DNA of 64,000 nucleotides from Oscillospiraceae bacterium (GCA_031270605.1 JAISXG010000002.1:33339-97338), one strand, 5' to 3'; numbered from the stretch's first letter, positions 42,807 through 51,918 are shown. Notes: generated from the sequence alone by a model not told the origin. A program made the numbers and translations.

Positions 42807-43136
42807 GGCAAATTTTGCTTAAAACAAAGTCCGTTTGACACAAAACAGCCTTAGAAAAGCAGATAAAATAGATTAAGAAGAATGCGCCCTGAGCGATAAT
42901 TTTACCGTCGCTTTTCTTGGTGTTTCGTATGCCACGTCCTGTCCACCGCCTTTCTTTTTGTTATAGTCAATGAACTTAGAAAACATCCAGAAAACACGTG
43001 TAAAAGCCTTACATATATGGGGTTTTGCACGTGGAGGCTGGCTTGTTTTCAAGTTTATTTACTATATCATAGCCCCGCCGTTTTTTACGCGTTTTTTGCC
43101 GCGGGCGGCACTTCGCCAATAATTGTTTCTTTTCGC

Positions 43137-43165
43137 TTGACTTTTGTGAAATCGTGTAATACTAT
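43137..43165 (+). promoter_or_regulatory. Promoter of the citrate synthase gene
   Basis: TTGACT (43137-43142), 17-base spacer, TACTAT (43160-43165). The remaining intergenic stretch 42807-43136 shows no gene or clear structure. Confidence 0.7.
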
Positions 43166-43223
43166 TATTTAAATAAATATTTGCGGGTAAAAGTGATTTT
43201 TGCCTTTTAGTGGGGTTGGATTG

Positions 43224-44591
43224 ATGCACACACAGAATTTTAAACTAACCGAGTCTTTGTCCATTTTATGCGAAGAACTGCGAAAGAATACCCGCATTGA
43301 CCCGGAAGCTTATACAAAATATTCCGTGAAGCGCGGTCTGCGCAACAACGACGGCACCGGCGTTATGGCCGGGCTGACCAACATCTGCAACGTCGAGGGT
43401 TATTATCTTTCAGACGGCGAGCGCCTTCCCAAAGAGGGCAAGCTCTATTACCGCGGCATCGATGTGGAGGATATTATTGAAAACTGCCAGGCAGAAAACC
43501 GCTTCGGGTTTGAAGAAGTGGCGTATCTTTTGCTGTTTGGCGACCTGCCGCAGAAGGCCTCGCTTGAAAATTTCAAGCAGGTGCTTTCACGGTACCGCCT
43601 GCTGCCCGAAGATTTCATTGAAGACATGGTCATGAAAGCGCCCTCGCCCAACCTGATGAACAAGCTTGCAAGGGGCGTGCTTTCGCTGTATTCCTATGAC
43701 AGCAACCCCGACGACCAGTCCCTTGAAAACACGCTGCGGCAATCTGTTCAGCTGATTGCGCAGCTGCCCACGATCATGGGCTATGCCTATCAGGTCAAGC
43801 GCTGGAACTATGACCACAAGAGCATGTATATTCACCATATCGTGCCCGAACACTATATTGCCGAGGGTATCCTGAACTCCATCCGTTCCAACAAAAAGTT
43901 TACGGACGCGGAGGCAAAGCTGCTTGACTTGTGCCTGATTCTGCATTCAGAGCACGGCGGCGGCAACAACTCCACCTTTGCAACGCGCGTGCTCACCTCT
44001 TCGGGAACGGACACCTATTCCGCCATTGCGGCCGGCATCGGCTCGCTCAAGGGGCCGCGCCACGGCGGCGCGAACCTCAAGGTGGCCGAAATGGTCGACG
44101 ACATGAAGGCCAACATCAAAGACATCGGCAATGAAGGCCAGGTGGCGGACTATATCGCAAAAATCGTGCAAAAAGAGGCCGGCGACAAAACCGGGCTTGT
44201 TTATGGCATGGGTCACGCCGTTTACACGCTTTCCGACCCCCGCGCCACCGTTTTGCGTGCGCAGCTTGAAAAATGCGTGGTGGGCACAGAGCTTGAGCCG
44301 GAACTTCGCCTGCTTGAAATGATCGAGCGCCTCACGCCCGAAATTTTTGCGCAGGAAAAAAGCAGCGAAAAAATCATCAGCGCGAATGTGGACTTATATT
44401 CCGGCCTTGTTTATAAACATTTGAACATCCCGCAGGACCTGTATACCCCCCTGTTCACGATTGCAAGAATGGCCGGCTGGTGCGCCCACAGGATCGAAGA
44501 GCAGATCACAGGCGGCAGGATCATCCGCCCCGCTTACAAATCCCTGTCACATTCAAGAAAATACATTCCCATGAACGAGCGCAATAACTGA
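43224..44591 (+). CDS. Citrate synthase
   Basis: A 455-residue citrate/methylcitrate synthase condensing oxaloacetate and acetyl-CoA. The N-terminal part holds MAGLTNICNVEGYYL and YYRGIDVEDI. The catalytic His regions are LHSEHGGGNNSTFATRV and GMGHAVYTLSDPRA, and the conserved Asp lies near the C-terminus in VDLYSGLVYKHL. The larger size and N-terminal extension match the type found in many Clostridia. The start is ATG 43224 with GGGG upstream. It stands alone with its own promoter and terminator; aconitase and isocitrate dehydrogenase are not in the window. Confidence 0.94.
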   Translation: MHTQNFKLTESLSILCEELRKNTRIDPEAYTKYSVKRGLRNNDGTGVMAGLTNICNVEGYYLSDGERLPKEGKLYYRGIDVEDIIENCQAENRFGFEEVAYLLLFGDLPQKASLENFKQVLSRYRLLPEDFIEDMVMKAPSPNLMNKLARGVLSLYSYDSNPDDQSLENTLRQSVQLIAQLPTIMGYAYQVKRWNYDHKSMYIHHIVPEHYIAEGILNSIRSNKKFTDAEAKLLDLCLILHSEHGGGNNSTFATRVLTSSGTDTYSAIAAGIGSLKGPRHGGANLKVAEMVDDMKANIKDIGNEGQVADYIAKIVQKEAGDKTGLVYGMGHAVYTLSDPRATVLRAQLEKCVVGTELEPELRLLEMIERLTPEIFAQEKSSEKIISANVDLYSGLVYKHLNIPQDLYTPLFTIARMAGWCAHRIEEQITGGRIIRPAYKSLSHSRKYIPMNERNN

Positions 44592-44608
44592 TTGCGCAAG
44601 CTCTTTTT
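44579..44608 (+). terminator. Terminator overlapping the citrate synthase stop codon
   Basis: GCGCAAT (44579-44585) pairs with ATTGCGC (44591-44597), followed by a T-run at 44604-44608; an outer GAGC/GCTC pairing extends it. Confidence 0.65.
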
Positions 44609-44724
44609 ACGGCAATAATCATAACATGACAGCGCAGCCTTTCCACCGGCACAGGCAGCTCGTTACAGGCAACCCGTTGCCACAATATATTTTTGATACC
44701 TGCGAGAAAGGGATGGTCATTATA

Positions 44725-45882
44725 ATGAAGAAAAAAGGAACAGCCGGCAAAATCCGGTTATCTTCCGTGGCGGCCTTATTCGTCGTCGCGGCGGTCATTT
44801 CCTCGGCGCTCAGAAGCTTTCAGTTTTTCACAAAAGTCATTGACCCTGAGGATGGCGCGCTTGAATGGAGCAATTTTACCGTTGTGCCGCTTTATGCCGT
44901 TGTGGTAATCGCCGCGATTCTGCTTCTGGTGCTGCCGCTGTTGAGCGCCAACATTCCAAAATCGGTGTTTCCGCAAAGGCAGTCCGCAAAACTGGGCTTC
45001 GCGGGGCTGATTCTGACCCTCGGCCTGATTTTGGACGTCGCCATCCAAACAGGCGAAATTATTGTCAAAAAGGACACATCCTCGGGCAGTATCGCCGCAT
45101 TTTTAAAAGAGACAGGGCTTTTGCCAAATATTCTGCAGGTGTTTTTCGGCCTGTTTGCCGCGCTGTATGCGCTTTTGTTTGCCATCTCTTATTTCAAAGG
45201 CAAAAATGTTTTTTCAAGCAGCAAAATTCTTGCCCTTGCCCCCACGGGCTGGGTGGTTTGCCGCCTGATCTCGCGCTTTACGCGTGAAACCAGCTTTTCA
45301 AAAAACACAGAACTCTTTTTTGAGCTGGCTATGCTTTGCTTTTTGATGCTTTTCTTTTTCGCCTTCGCGCGCATTGCCTCACAGCTTGGCAACAAGGGCA
45401 AGATGTGGGCCGTCTTCGGCTGCGGCTTTCCCGCGGCGATGCTTTCACTGCTTTGCAGCCTGCCGCGCCTTGCGGTCAATCTCGCCGGCCGCGGCGACCT
45501 GCTTGTCACCGACTCGCGGCTTGAATATGCGGACCTCGCGGTATTTGCGTTTTTGATTCTGTTCCTCTTCACGCTTATCAGCGAATACAAGTCGGGCAAT
45601 TATGAGAACTATAACGAAGAAAATGCTTTCTTTGATTTTACGAAGAAGGACGACGCCATCCTCTCGCCGGTTGCGGATGTTATTCCCGACACCTTTGTGA
45701 AACCGGCCGCCCCCGCAAAGCCCGCGCCCGGGCAGGACGACGAAGCCTTTGAAATTGCTTCGCAGTATTCAAACCAATATATGCAATCCGCCGCTTCTTA
45801 TTCCGATGAACCGGCAAAGGACAGCGCGCAGGAGGAAGATATAGCGGATGAGGATTTTTCTGCCGGGGAAGATGACGAATAA
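44725..45882 (+). CDS. Multi-pass membrane protein of unknown function with acidic tail
   Basis: A 385-residue protein with about seven hydrophobic segments between residues ~12 and 295. A cytoplasmic-like Asp/Glu/Pro-rich tail of ~85 residues follows and ends in DEDFSAGEDDE. I recognise no family. The start is ATG 44725 behind AAAGGG; the upstream in-frame ORF part (from 44626) lacks a site and reads unlike a protein start. It lies 15 bases before the AEC transporter gene, so the two are probably co-transcribed. Confidence 0.7.
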   Translation: MKKKGTAGKIRLSSVAALFVVAAVISSALRSFQFFTKVIDPEDGALEWSNFTVVPLYAVVVIAAILLLVLPLLSANIPKSVFPQRQSAKLGFAGLILTLGLILDVAIQTGEIIVKKDTSSGSIAAFLKETGLLPNILQVFFGLFAALYALLFAISYFKGKNVFSSSKILALAPTGWVVCRLISRFTRETSFSKNTELFFELAMLCFLMLFFFAFARIASQLGNKGKMWAVFGCGFPAAMLSLLCSLPRLAVNLAGRGDLLVTDSRLEYADLAVFAFLILFLFTLISEYKSGNYENYNEENAFFDFTKKDDAILSPVADVIPDTFVKPAAPAKPAPGQDDEAFEIASQYSNQYMQSAASYSDEPAKDSAQEEDIADEDFSAGEDDE

Positions 45883-45900
45883 CACTGGAGATATTACTTG

Positions 45901-46836
45901 ATGTTTTTTCAAAATATGGCGACTGCCGCCGAACAGGTTTTCATTTTATACATCATTGTGGCCGTCGGTTTTCTTGCCGATCGGCTACATATTTTTTCTG
46001 CAAAAACGGCCAAGGCGACCACAGGGCTGCTGTTTTACACAATCACGCCCTGCGTGATCGTGCGCTCGTTTCTGACGACCGAGTTCACAAAAGAAAACGC
46101 CTCGGGCCTTGCGCTGTCGTTTCTTTGCAACGTGGGCACCTTCGCGGTGGCCAGCCTGATTTCGGCGCCGTTTTTCAGAAAGGGCGATATCAGAGTAAAC
46201 CCGGTTTATAAATTCGCCTCCACCTACGGCAACATGGGCTATATGGGCCTGCCGCTTGCCGAGGCGGTGCTCGGGCCGGAGGGCGCGTTTTACTGCTCCG
46301 CAGGCGTGATCGCTTTTAACGTCTACTCCTTCACCCACGGCATCTGGCTGATGACGAAGGACGGCGAGGAAAAACAGCGTTTTTCCTTAAAAAGGCTGTT
46401 TGTGAACCCGGGCGTGATCTCTGTGTGCGTTGGTCTGCCGCTGTTTTTGTTTTCGGTCAGCTTTCCGAAAATTATTATGCAGCCGATCAACTACATGGCG
46501 AGCCTCAACACCCCGATTGCCATGCTGATTCTCGGCACATACATCTCAAACGCAAGCCTCAAGGATGTGTTTAAGCAAAAAGAGCTCTATCTCGTCATTG
46601 CGCTGAAACTGATTTTGCTGCCGCTGATCATGTTCGGGGTGTTTCGCATCGCGGGCATTGCGGGTGTGCTGCTCACGGCCTGCACCATTTCGGCAAGCGC
46701 GCCCTCGGCAAACAACACCGTGATGTTCGCCGCAAAATATGACAAGGACACAAGCGTGGCCTCAAAAACCGTGGCGTTCGTGAGCTTTGTTTCAGTGCTC
46801 ACCATGCCGGTGATGATAGCCCTTTCAAAAATGTGA
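45901..46836 (+). CDS. AEC-family transporter (auxin efflux carrier fold)
   Basis: A 311-residue membrane protein with ten predicted segments and the AEC pattern: AVGFLADRLHIFSAKTAKATTGLLFYTITPCVI, YGNMGYMGLPLAEAVLGPEGAFY, LNTPIAMLILGTYIS and SAPSANNTVMFAAKY near the end. Bacterial members export or take up organic acids such as malate; the substrate is not readable. GGAG lies ten bases before ATG 45901. Confidence 0.87.
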   Translation: MFFQNMATAAEQVFILYIIVAVGFLADRLHIFSAKTAKATTGLLFYTITPCVIVRSFLTTEFTKENASGLALSFLCNVGTFAVASLISAPFFRKGDIRVNPVYKFASTYGNMGYMGLPLAEAVLGPEGAFYCSAGVIAFNVYSFTHGIWLMTKDGEEKQRFSLKRLFVNPGVISVCVGLPLFLFSVSFPKIIMQPINYMASLNTPIAMLILGTYISNASLKDVFKQKELYLVIALKLILLPLIMFGVFRIAGIAGVLLTACTISASAPSANNTVMFAAKYDKDTSVASKTVAFVSFVSVLTMPVMIALSKM

Positions 46837-46892
46837 TTTACGCTCCCTCACCCTATGCCCGGCACATCTTATAGAAAGGAATGCGCGTTGCC

Positions 46893-47696
46893 ATGGATTT
46901 TTTTAACATCACAGAGAATTTGCCCTATGGCGTCATTCCGTTTTCTATCGTTGAAAACCGGCTTTTAAATGTGAAAAGCCGCGGCCGCATTCCGCAAAAC
47001 GCAAAGAGTGTGCTGCTGGTGCTCTTTCCCTACTATTTGGGCGAAGAGGCCTATCAAAACGCAAACATGGCGCGCTATGCGGTGTCCTGCGATTATCACG
47101 GCGTGGTGCTTGCAAAACTCACAAACATGATCGGCAGGCTGCGGGAACACTTTCCCGACGAGGCGTTTGTCTGCTTTGTGGACAATTCGCCCATCCCCGA
47201 AAAATATGCCGCCGTTTTTGCGGGGCTCGGCGTTTTGGGCAAAAACACCCTGCTGCTCAATGAGCGCTACGGCAGCTATTTTTTCATTGGCGAAATCGTC
47301 ACGACCGCAGACCTGGGCGGCAGCGTGACAGAGCCAAACTATTGCATCGGCTGCCTTGCGTGCGTGCGCGCCTGCCCCTCCGGCGCTTTGAAAGAAGACG
47401 GCACCATCACCCCCTCACTGTGCGTCTCGGCAATAACGCAAAAAAAAGGCGAATTGAGCGAAGAGGAACAGGCTCTGATTCGCAAGGTCGGCTCCGTTTG
47501 GGGCTGCGACCGCTGCCAGACGGCTTGCCCGATGAATAAAAATCCCGAAACAACACACATAACAGAGTGGATCGAATCCGCAAGGCCTGTTTATACAAAA
47601 GAGAGCGACTTGGAAGACCGCGCCTATCTGTGGCGGGGCAAGCCGGTCGCAGACCGCAATTGGGACATTATTAACGGAGATATGTTTGAAAAATAA
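46893..47696 (+). CDS. QueG-like iron-sulfur protein (short form)
   Basis: A 267-residue protein resembling the C-terminal two thirds of epoxyqueuosine reductase: AGLGVLGKNTLLLNERYGSYFFIGEI, then two [4Fe-4S] motifs CIGCLACVRACP and CDRCQTACP. It lacks the HEAT-like C-terminus of full QueG (~380 residues) and part of the cobalamin domain, so it may be a paralogue with another role. QueT elsewhere in the window shows queuosine precursor salvage exists. ATG 46893 is used because AGAAAGGA is too close to ATG 46881. The 3' end forms part of leader element A. Confidence 0.83.
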   Translation: MDFFNITENLPYGVIPFSIVENRLLNVKSRGRIPQNAKSVLLVLFPYYLGEEAYQNANMARYAVSCDYHGVVLAKLTNMIGRLREHFPDEAFVCFVDNSPIPEKYAAVFAGLGVLGKNTLLLNERYGSYFFIGEIVTTADLGGSVTEPNYCIGCLACVRACPSGALKEDGTITPSLCVSAITQKKGELSEEEQALIRKVGSVWGCDRCQTACPMNKNPETTHITEWIESARPVYTKESDLEDRAYLWRGKPVADRNWDIINGDMFEK

Positions 47697-47776
47697 AATT
47701 TTCAAACAGGGGCGTTTGTTCTTTCGTGCCGTAAGGGATGGTACGAAAAAACAAACATCCCGGCCTACACGGAAGG
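47684..47776 (+). promoter_or_regulatory. Structured leader element A upstream of the YaaO-type gene
   Basis: Two hairpins in series. The first, GTTTGAAAA/TTTTCAAAC (47684-47692, 47699-47707), overlaps the stop codon of the QueG-like gene. The second is a long stem: GTTTGTT/AACAAAC (47714-47720, 47750-47756) stacked on TTTCGTGCC/GGTACGAAA (47722-47730, 47740-47748) with a nine-base loop GTAAGGGAT. A GGAAGGA ribosome site follows. Element B at 50595 has the same order and an almost identical loop core (TAAGGG). Confidence 0.65.
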
Positions 47777-47788
47777 ATGACCCTGACA

Positions 47789-49132
47789 ATGACAGACTTC
47801 TCTATGCTGCGGCAACTGGATGAATATAAAAAACTGGCTCGCTCGAGCTTTCATATGCCCGGACACAAGGGCAATAAAGAAAAGCTCGGGCAGCTTTTTG
47901 ATTTGCTGCGCTATGATTTCACCGAGCTGCCCGAAACCGGCAGCCTGTTTGACGGAGAAGGACTGACGGCACAGGCAGAAGCGGCTGCGACCCGTTTTTT
48001 CGGCACAAAGGGCACTTTTTTCAGCGCCGAGGGCTGCACGCTGCCGATCCAGGCTATGCTGCGGCTCGCGCTGCCCGAAGGCGGCAAGCTGCTGTGCGGC
48101 AGAACCGTCCACCGCGCGGCGGTCAACGCCATGGCGCTGCTCGGCATCACTCCTGTGTGGCTGCTGCCTGACGACAGTGCCGGGGCTGCCTTTTCAGGCA
48201 GGATCGTGCCCGGGGATGTGCGCGCAGCGCTTGAAAAAGGCAGCGCGATCGGGGCGGTTTATCTCACAAGCCCCGACTATTTCGGCGTGATGAGCGATAT
48301 CGCCGCGATCGCTGCGGTCTGCAAAGAGTTCTCGGTGCCCCTGCTTGTGGACAATGCCCACGGCGCGCACCTGAAAAGCATCTCGCCCGCCCTGCACCCC
48401 ATCGATTGCGGCGCGGCCATGTGCTCGGACTCTGCGCACAAAACCCTGCCCGTGCTCACCGGCGGGGCTTTTTTGCATGTGATGGAGGAAAAGTTTTTGC
48501 CGCATGTGCGCACGGCGATGGCGCTGTTTGGCTCCACCAGCCCGTCTTACCCCATTCTGGCCAGCCTCGACCTGTGCAGGCAATGGCTCGCGCAGGAGGG
48601 CATGAAGGCGTTTGCACTGCTGCGGGAACAAACTGCGCAAATAAAAACGACATTGCTTGAACGCGGGTTTTCCGTGCCCTCGGGAGCGGTCGACCCGGTT
48701 CGCATCTGCGCATATACCCCTTCTGCGGGCATTTCGGCCGCCGCGCTTTCCGAGCGGCTGCGCAAACAGGGCATCGAGCCGGAATATGCCGCCGCCGCGC
48801 ACATCATTTTAATTCCCAGCCCCTTTAACACCGCAGAGGATTTTGGGGGGCTGAACACGGCGCTGCGGTCCTGCCCCTGTTCGCCTGCACAAAAAAGCGG
48901 CCCGCTTTCTCTTCCCGCAGCCCTGCCCGGGCAGGTGCTCACACCGCGCGAAGCGCTTCTTGCAAAAAGCGAGATTCTGCCGGCAAAAACCGCCTTCGGG
49001 CGTGTCAGCGCGGAAACCGCCTGCCTTTGCCCGCCGGGCATTCCCATTGTGGCGCCGGGTGAACGCATCGACGGCGCCGTGCTTGAAAATCTGCGGTTAA
49101 ACGGAATAAAAAATATAAAAGTTGTAAAATGA
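47789..49132 (+). CDS. YaaO-type Orn/Lys/Arg decarboxylase-family PLP enzyme
   Basis: A 447-residue fold-I PLP enzyme of the Orn/Lys/Arg decarboxylase major-domain family. It shows SSFHMPGHKGN, SAEGCTLPIQAML, LVDNAHGAHL and SDSAHKTLPVLTGGAFLH with PLP Lys218. YaaO-like members are annotated as lysine or arginine decarboxylases, but many have uncertain substrates. Genes of this type start the yaaO-tmk-yaaQ-yaaR-holB-yaaT cluster of Firmicutes, and here it precedes darA. ATG 47789 is chosen over ATG 47777 because GGAAGGA overlaps the latter. Element A forms its leader. Confidence 0.87.
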   Translation: MTDFSMLRQLDEYKKLARSSFHMPGHKGNKEKLGQLFDLLRYDFTELPETGSLFDGEGLTAQAEAAATRFFGTKGTFFSAEGCTLPIQAMLRLALPEGGKLLCGRTVHRAAVNAMALLGITPVWLLPDDSAGAAFSGRIVPGDVRAALEKGSAIGAVYLTSPDYFGVMSDIAAIAAVCKEFSVPLLVDNAHGAHLKSISPALHPIDCGAAMCSDSAHKTLPVLTGGAFLHVMEEKFLPHVRTAMALFGSTSPSYPILASLDLCRQWLAQEGMKAFALLREQTAQIKTTLLERGFSVPSGAVDPVRICAYTPSAGISAAALSERLRKQGIEPEYAAAAHIILIPSPFNTAEDFGGLNTALRSCPCSPAQKSGPLSLPAALPGQVLTPREALLAKSEILPAKTAFGRVSAETACLCPPGIPIVAPGERIDGAVLENLRLNGIKNIKVVK

Positions 49133-49150
49133 CTCAAAATGCTATATAAT
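49122..49150 (+). promoter_or_regulatory. Promoter upstream of darA
   Basis: TTGTAA (49122-49127), 17-base spacer, TATAAT (49145-49150), partly inside the end of the YaaO-type gene. The leader to darA contains GGCGGC/GCCGCC and AGAACGC/GCGTTCT hairpins. Confidence 0.65.
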
Positions 49151-49298
49151 AGACTGCATGGCGGACTGAAAAGAACAATTTTCTGCGGCGGCACCCGCCG
49201 CCGCCCACCGTATACTTTTCACATTATCGATTCAGAACGCGCCTGCGTTCTCCGCAAATGAACACATCCATTCTGTTTTCAGAAAGGAAGGGGTTTCA

Positions 49299-49625
49299 AT
49301 GAAACTTGTGCTTGCAATCGTCGGCAACGACGACGTGCCGGTCGCGATTTCAGAGCTTATGCGCGCCGGTTTTTTTGTAACAAAACTGTCTTCGTCGGGC
49401 GGCTTTTTGCATGCGGGCAACACCACGCTCATGATCGGGGTGGAGGATGCCCGGGTCGATGCCGTTCGCGAGCTGATCGGGCAATACTGCAAAAAGCGCA
49501 GGCAGCTCGCGCCCCCCAGCCCCGCCCATTTCGCGGAAGGGCTCGCAACCAGCCTGCCGATTGAAATCACGGTGGGCGGCGCCACGGTGTTTGTGCTGGA
49601 TGTGGACGATTTTGAAAAGGTTTGA
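49299..49625 (+). CDS. darA: Cyclic di-AMP receptor protein DarA (PII-like, YaaQ)
   Basis: A 108-residue PII-like protein: MKLVLAIVGNDDVP, AGFFVTKLSSSGGFLHAGNTTLMIGVED and the C-terminal GGATVFVLDVDDFEKV match the YaaQ/DarA family. DarA trimers bind c-di-AMP and transmit that signal to still poorly known partners. GGAAGGGG lies before the ATG. It sits in the classical position upstream of holB. Family assignment is strong; effector binding is inferred from the family. Confidence 0.92.
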   Translation: MKLVLAIVGNDDVPVAISELMRAGFFVTKLSSSGGFLHAGNTTLMIGVEDARVDAVRELIGQYCKKRRQLAPPSPAHFAEGLATSLPIEITVGGATVFVLDVDDFEKV

Positions 49626-49671
49626 CCGCATCCTGCCCCAAAGCAGAGCGTACAAACAAAAATGAGGTTCT

Positions 49672-50547
49672 ATGGATTTCGGCAAACTTGAAATCAATGA
49701 AAACGCAAAGGGCAAATTGTCTGCCGCGCTTGCGGGCGGCCAGTTCTCCCATGCGGTTTTGCTCACAGGCAAAAGTGACGACATTCGCAAAAAAACGGCG
49801 CGGCGCATCGCCGCAGCGTTGCTCTGCACCGCGCAGACGGGGCAAAAACCCTGCGGAGTTTGCCCGGCCTGCGTGAAATCAAAAGCAAACACGCACCCCG
49901 ATATCATTGAAATTGAGGGGAGCGACAAATCAAAAAGCATCAAAATAGACACCGTGCGGGAGCTGCGGGGGCAGGCTTTTATCATTCCCAATGAAGGCGA
50001 CTGCAAAGTGTTTTTGATTTTAGAGGCCTCGGGCATGGGCGAGGAGGCGCAGAACGCGCTGCTCAAGCTCATTGAAGAACCGCCCCGTTTCACGCGCTTT
50101 GTTCTGGCCTGCGCGTCAAAGGAGCTGCTGCTGCCCACGATTCAGTCGCGCGTCACAACCTATTTTCTGGGCGAGGGCGGCCGCGACAAAACCACGGCAA
50201 AAACGGCTGAAAAGCTTTCCGCCACAGCCACAGAAATCATTGCGGCAATGGCCGGCGGCAGCGAATATGACCTTATTGTCAGCACGGCGCCGCTCGAAAA
50301 GGATCGCGCGCTGTTCAAAAAATGCGTCGGTGAGCTCATGGGCATCCTGCGCGACGCGCTGCGGCATGAAGACGGCGGCGAGCCGCTTTCAGAGAACCCT
50401 GCGGCCGCGTCTTTGGCCGCAAACGCCCTTTCAAAAAAAGAGCTGCTCGGGCATTATGAGTCCCTGCGTCTTCTCGCCGAAGACGCGGAAAAAAACGCAA
50501 ACGAAAATTTGCTGCTGGCAAGGCTTGCCGCGGCGCTTTCAAAATAA
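49672..50547 (+). CDS. holB: DNA polymerase III delta-prime-type subunit
   Basis: A 291-residue clamp-loader AAA+ subunit. The Walker A region is degenerate (LLTGKSDDIRK), as expected for the non-hydrolysing delta-prime subunit. A zinc module is present (LLCTAQTGQKPCGVCPACVKS), and DTVRELRGQAF, ALLKLIEEPPRFTRFVLAC and TIQSRVTTYF follow the family. It works with DnaX and HolA to load the beta clamp. It starts 46 bases after darA; element B and ricT follow. Confidence 0.9.
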   Translation: MDFGKLEINENAKGKLSAALAGGQFSHAVLLTGKSDDIRKKTARRIAAALLCTAQTGQKPCGVCPACVKSKANTHPDIIEIEGSDKSKSIKIDTVRELRGQAFIIPNEGDCKVFLILEASGMGEEAQNALLKLIEEPPRFTRFVLACASKELLLPTIQSRVTTYFLGEGGRDKTTAKTAEKLSATATEIIAAMAGGSEYDLIVSTAPLEKDRALFKKCVGELMGILRDALRHEDGGEPLSENPAAASLAANALSKKELLGHYESLRLLAEDAEKNANENLLLARLAAALSK

Positions 50548-50594
50548 TATCGCCCGAAAAACCGGGCCGAAACCTCACGCGAAAGGATGAATAA

Positions 50595-50706
50595 GTTTGA
50601 AAGATAAATCTTTCAAACGGGAAGTTTTGTGCTTTTCTGCCATAAGGGTCGGCAGAAATATTACTGTGTAATACCGCACAAAACTTCCGCCTCGCAGAGA
50701 AAGGAT
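50595..50706 (+). promoter_or_regulatory. Structured leader element B upstream of ricT
   Basis: The first hairpin is GTTTGAAAGAT/ATCTTTCAAAC (50595-50605, 50608-50618). Then a perfect 13-bp outer stem GGAAGTTTTGTGC/GCACAAAACTTCC (50620-50632, 50676-50688) encloses TTTCTGCC/GGCAGAAA (50634-50641, 50651-50658, loop ATAAGGGTC) and TATTAC/GTAATA (50659-50664, 50668-50673), making a three-way junction. AAAGGATG, the ribosome site of ricT, follows. No U-tract. Compare element A. Confidence 0.7.
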
Positions 50707-50716
50707 GGTCATATAA

Positions 50717-51586
50717 ATGGCAGAAGTAATCGGCGTCAGATTCAAAGAAGTCGGAAAAATATATTTTTTTGACCCCGACGGGCAAGCATTAAAAAAGGGC
50801 GAAAACGTGATTGTTGAAACCGCAAGGGGCATTGAGTGCGGCGAGGTCGCGCTTGACAATCACGAGGTCGACGACAGCAAAATCATCAAACCGTTAAAAA
50901 TGATGATTCGCAAGGCAACCGAGGAGGACGTCAAAAAAATGCGCGAAAACCGCGCAAAAGAAGAGTCCGCCTTTGGTATCTGCCTTGAAAAAATCGCGAA
51001 GCACGGCCTTGACATGAAGCTTGTGGACGTGGAATACACCTTTGACAACAGCAAAATCCTGTTTTTCTACACCGCACCCTCAAGGGTGGATTTCAGGGAA
51101 CTGGTCAAGGACCTCGCAAGCGTGTTCCGCGCGCGGATCGAGCTGCGCCAGATCGGTGTGCGCGACGAGTCCAAAATGCTCGGCGGGCTGGGCATTTGCG
51201 GCAGGCCGTTTTGCTGCAGCGTGTTTTTGAGCGACTTTCAGCCCGTTTCCATCAAAAAGGCAAAAGAACAGGGGCTTTCGCTCAATGCGGGCAAAATCAG
51301 CGGCGCGTGCGGCAGGCTGATGTGCTGCCTGAAATATGAGCAGGAATCCTATGATCATCTTCTGAAACACACGCCCAAGGTCGGAGCGATTGTCGAAACC
51401 GAGGCCGGCAGAGGCGAAGTGATTGAAAACAACCTGCTGACGGGCATGCTGAAAATCCGCCTGGCCCGCCGCCCCGAGGCCGCGCCTGTGGTTGTGCACC
51501 GCAAGCAGGTCAAGCTGATCAAAGACGCGCAGATCAAAATCGAAAAAGAGGAGCTTGAGGCGCTGCGGGAAATTGAAGACAATTGA
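50717..51586 (+). CDS. ricT: PSP1-domain protein RicT (YaaT)
   Basis: A 289-residue RicT/YaaT protein. The PSP1 domain carries the Cys motifs GGLGICGRPFCCSVFL and GACGRLMCCLKYEQESY, which in B. subtilis RicT take part in Fe-S cluster binding within the RicA-RicF-RicT complex. That complex directs RNase Y maturation of polycistronic mRNAs. RicA and RicF are not in the window. The position after holB is canonical. AAAGGA lies about eleven bases before the ATG. Confidence 0.93.
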   Translation: MAEVIGVRFKEVGKIYFFDPDGQALKKGENVIVETARGIECGEVALDNHEVDDSKIIKPLKMMIRKATEEDVKKMRENRAKEESAFGICLEKIAKHGLDMKLVDVEYTFDNSKILFFYTAPSRVDFRELVKDLASVFRARIELRQIGVRDESKMLGGLGICGRPFCCSVFLSDFQPVSIKKAKEQGLSLNAGKISGACGRLMCCLKYEQESYDHLLKHTPKVGAIVETEAGRGEVIENNLLTGMLKIRLARRPEAAPVVVHRKQVKLIKDAQIKIEKEELEALREIEDN

Positions 51587-51632
51587 TCCGAGTGACGCTT
51601 TTCGTAATGAATTGCCCACAGAAAAAATACAA

Positions 51633-51680
51633 GACCGCTTTTAGCAGTAAAACTAACTGTTAAAAGCGGTCATTTTTTTG
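51633..51680 (+). terminator. Terminator after ricT
   Basis: An 11-bp stem GACCGCTTTTA / TAAAAGCGGTC (51633-51643, 51661-51671) with an inner CAGT/ACTG pairing, followed by seven T residues. Confidence 0.92.
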
Positions 51681-51692
51681 CATTTTAATCAA

Positions 51693-51918
<226 letters not shown>

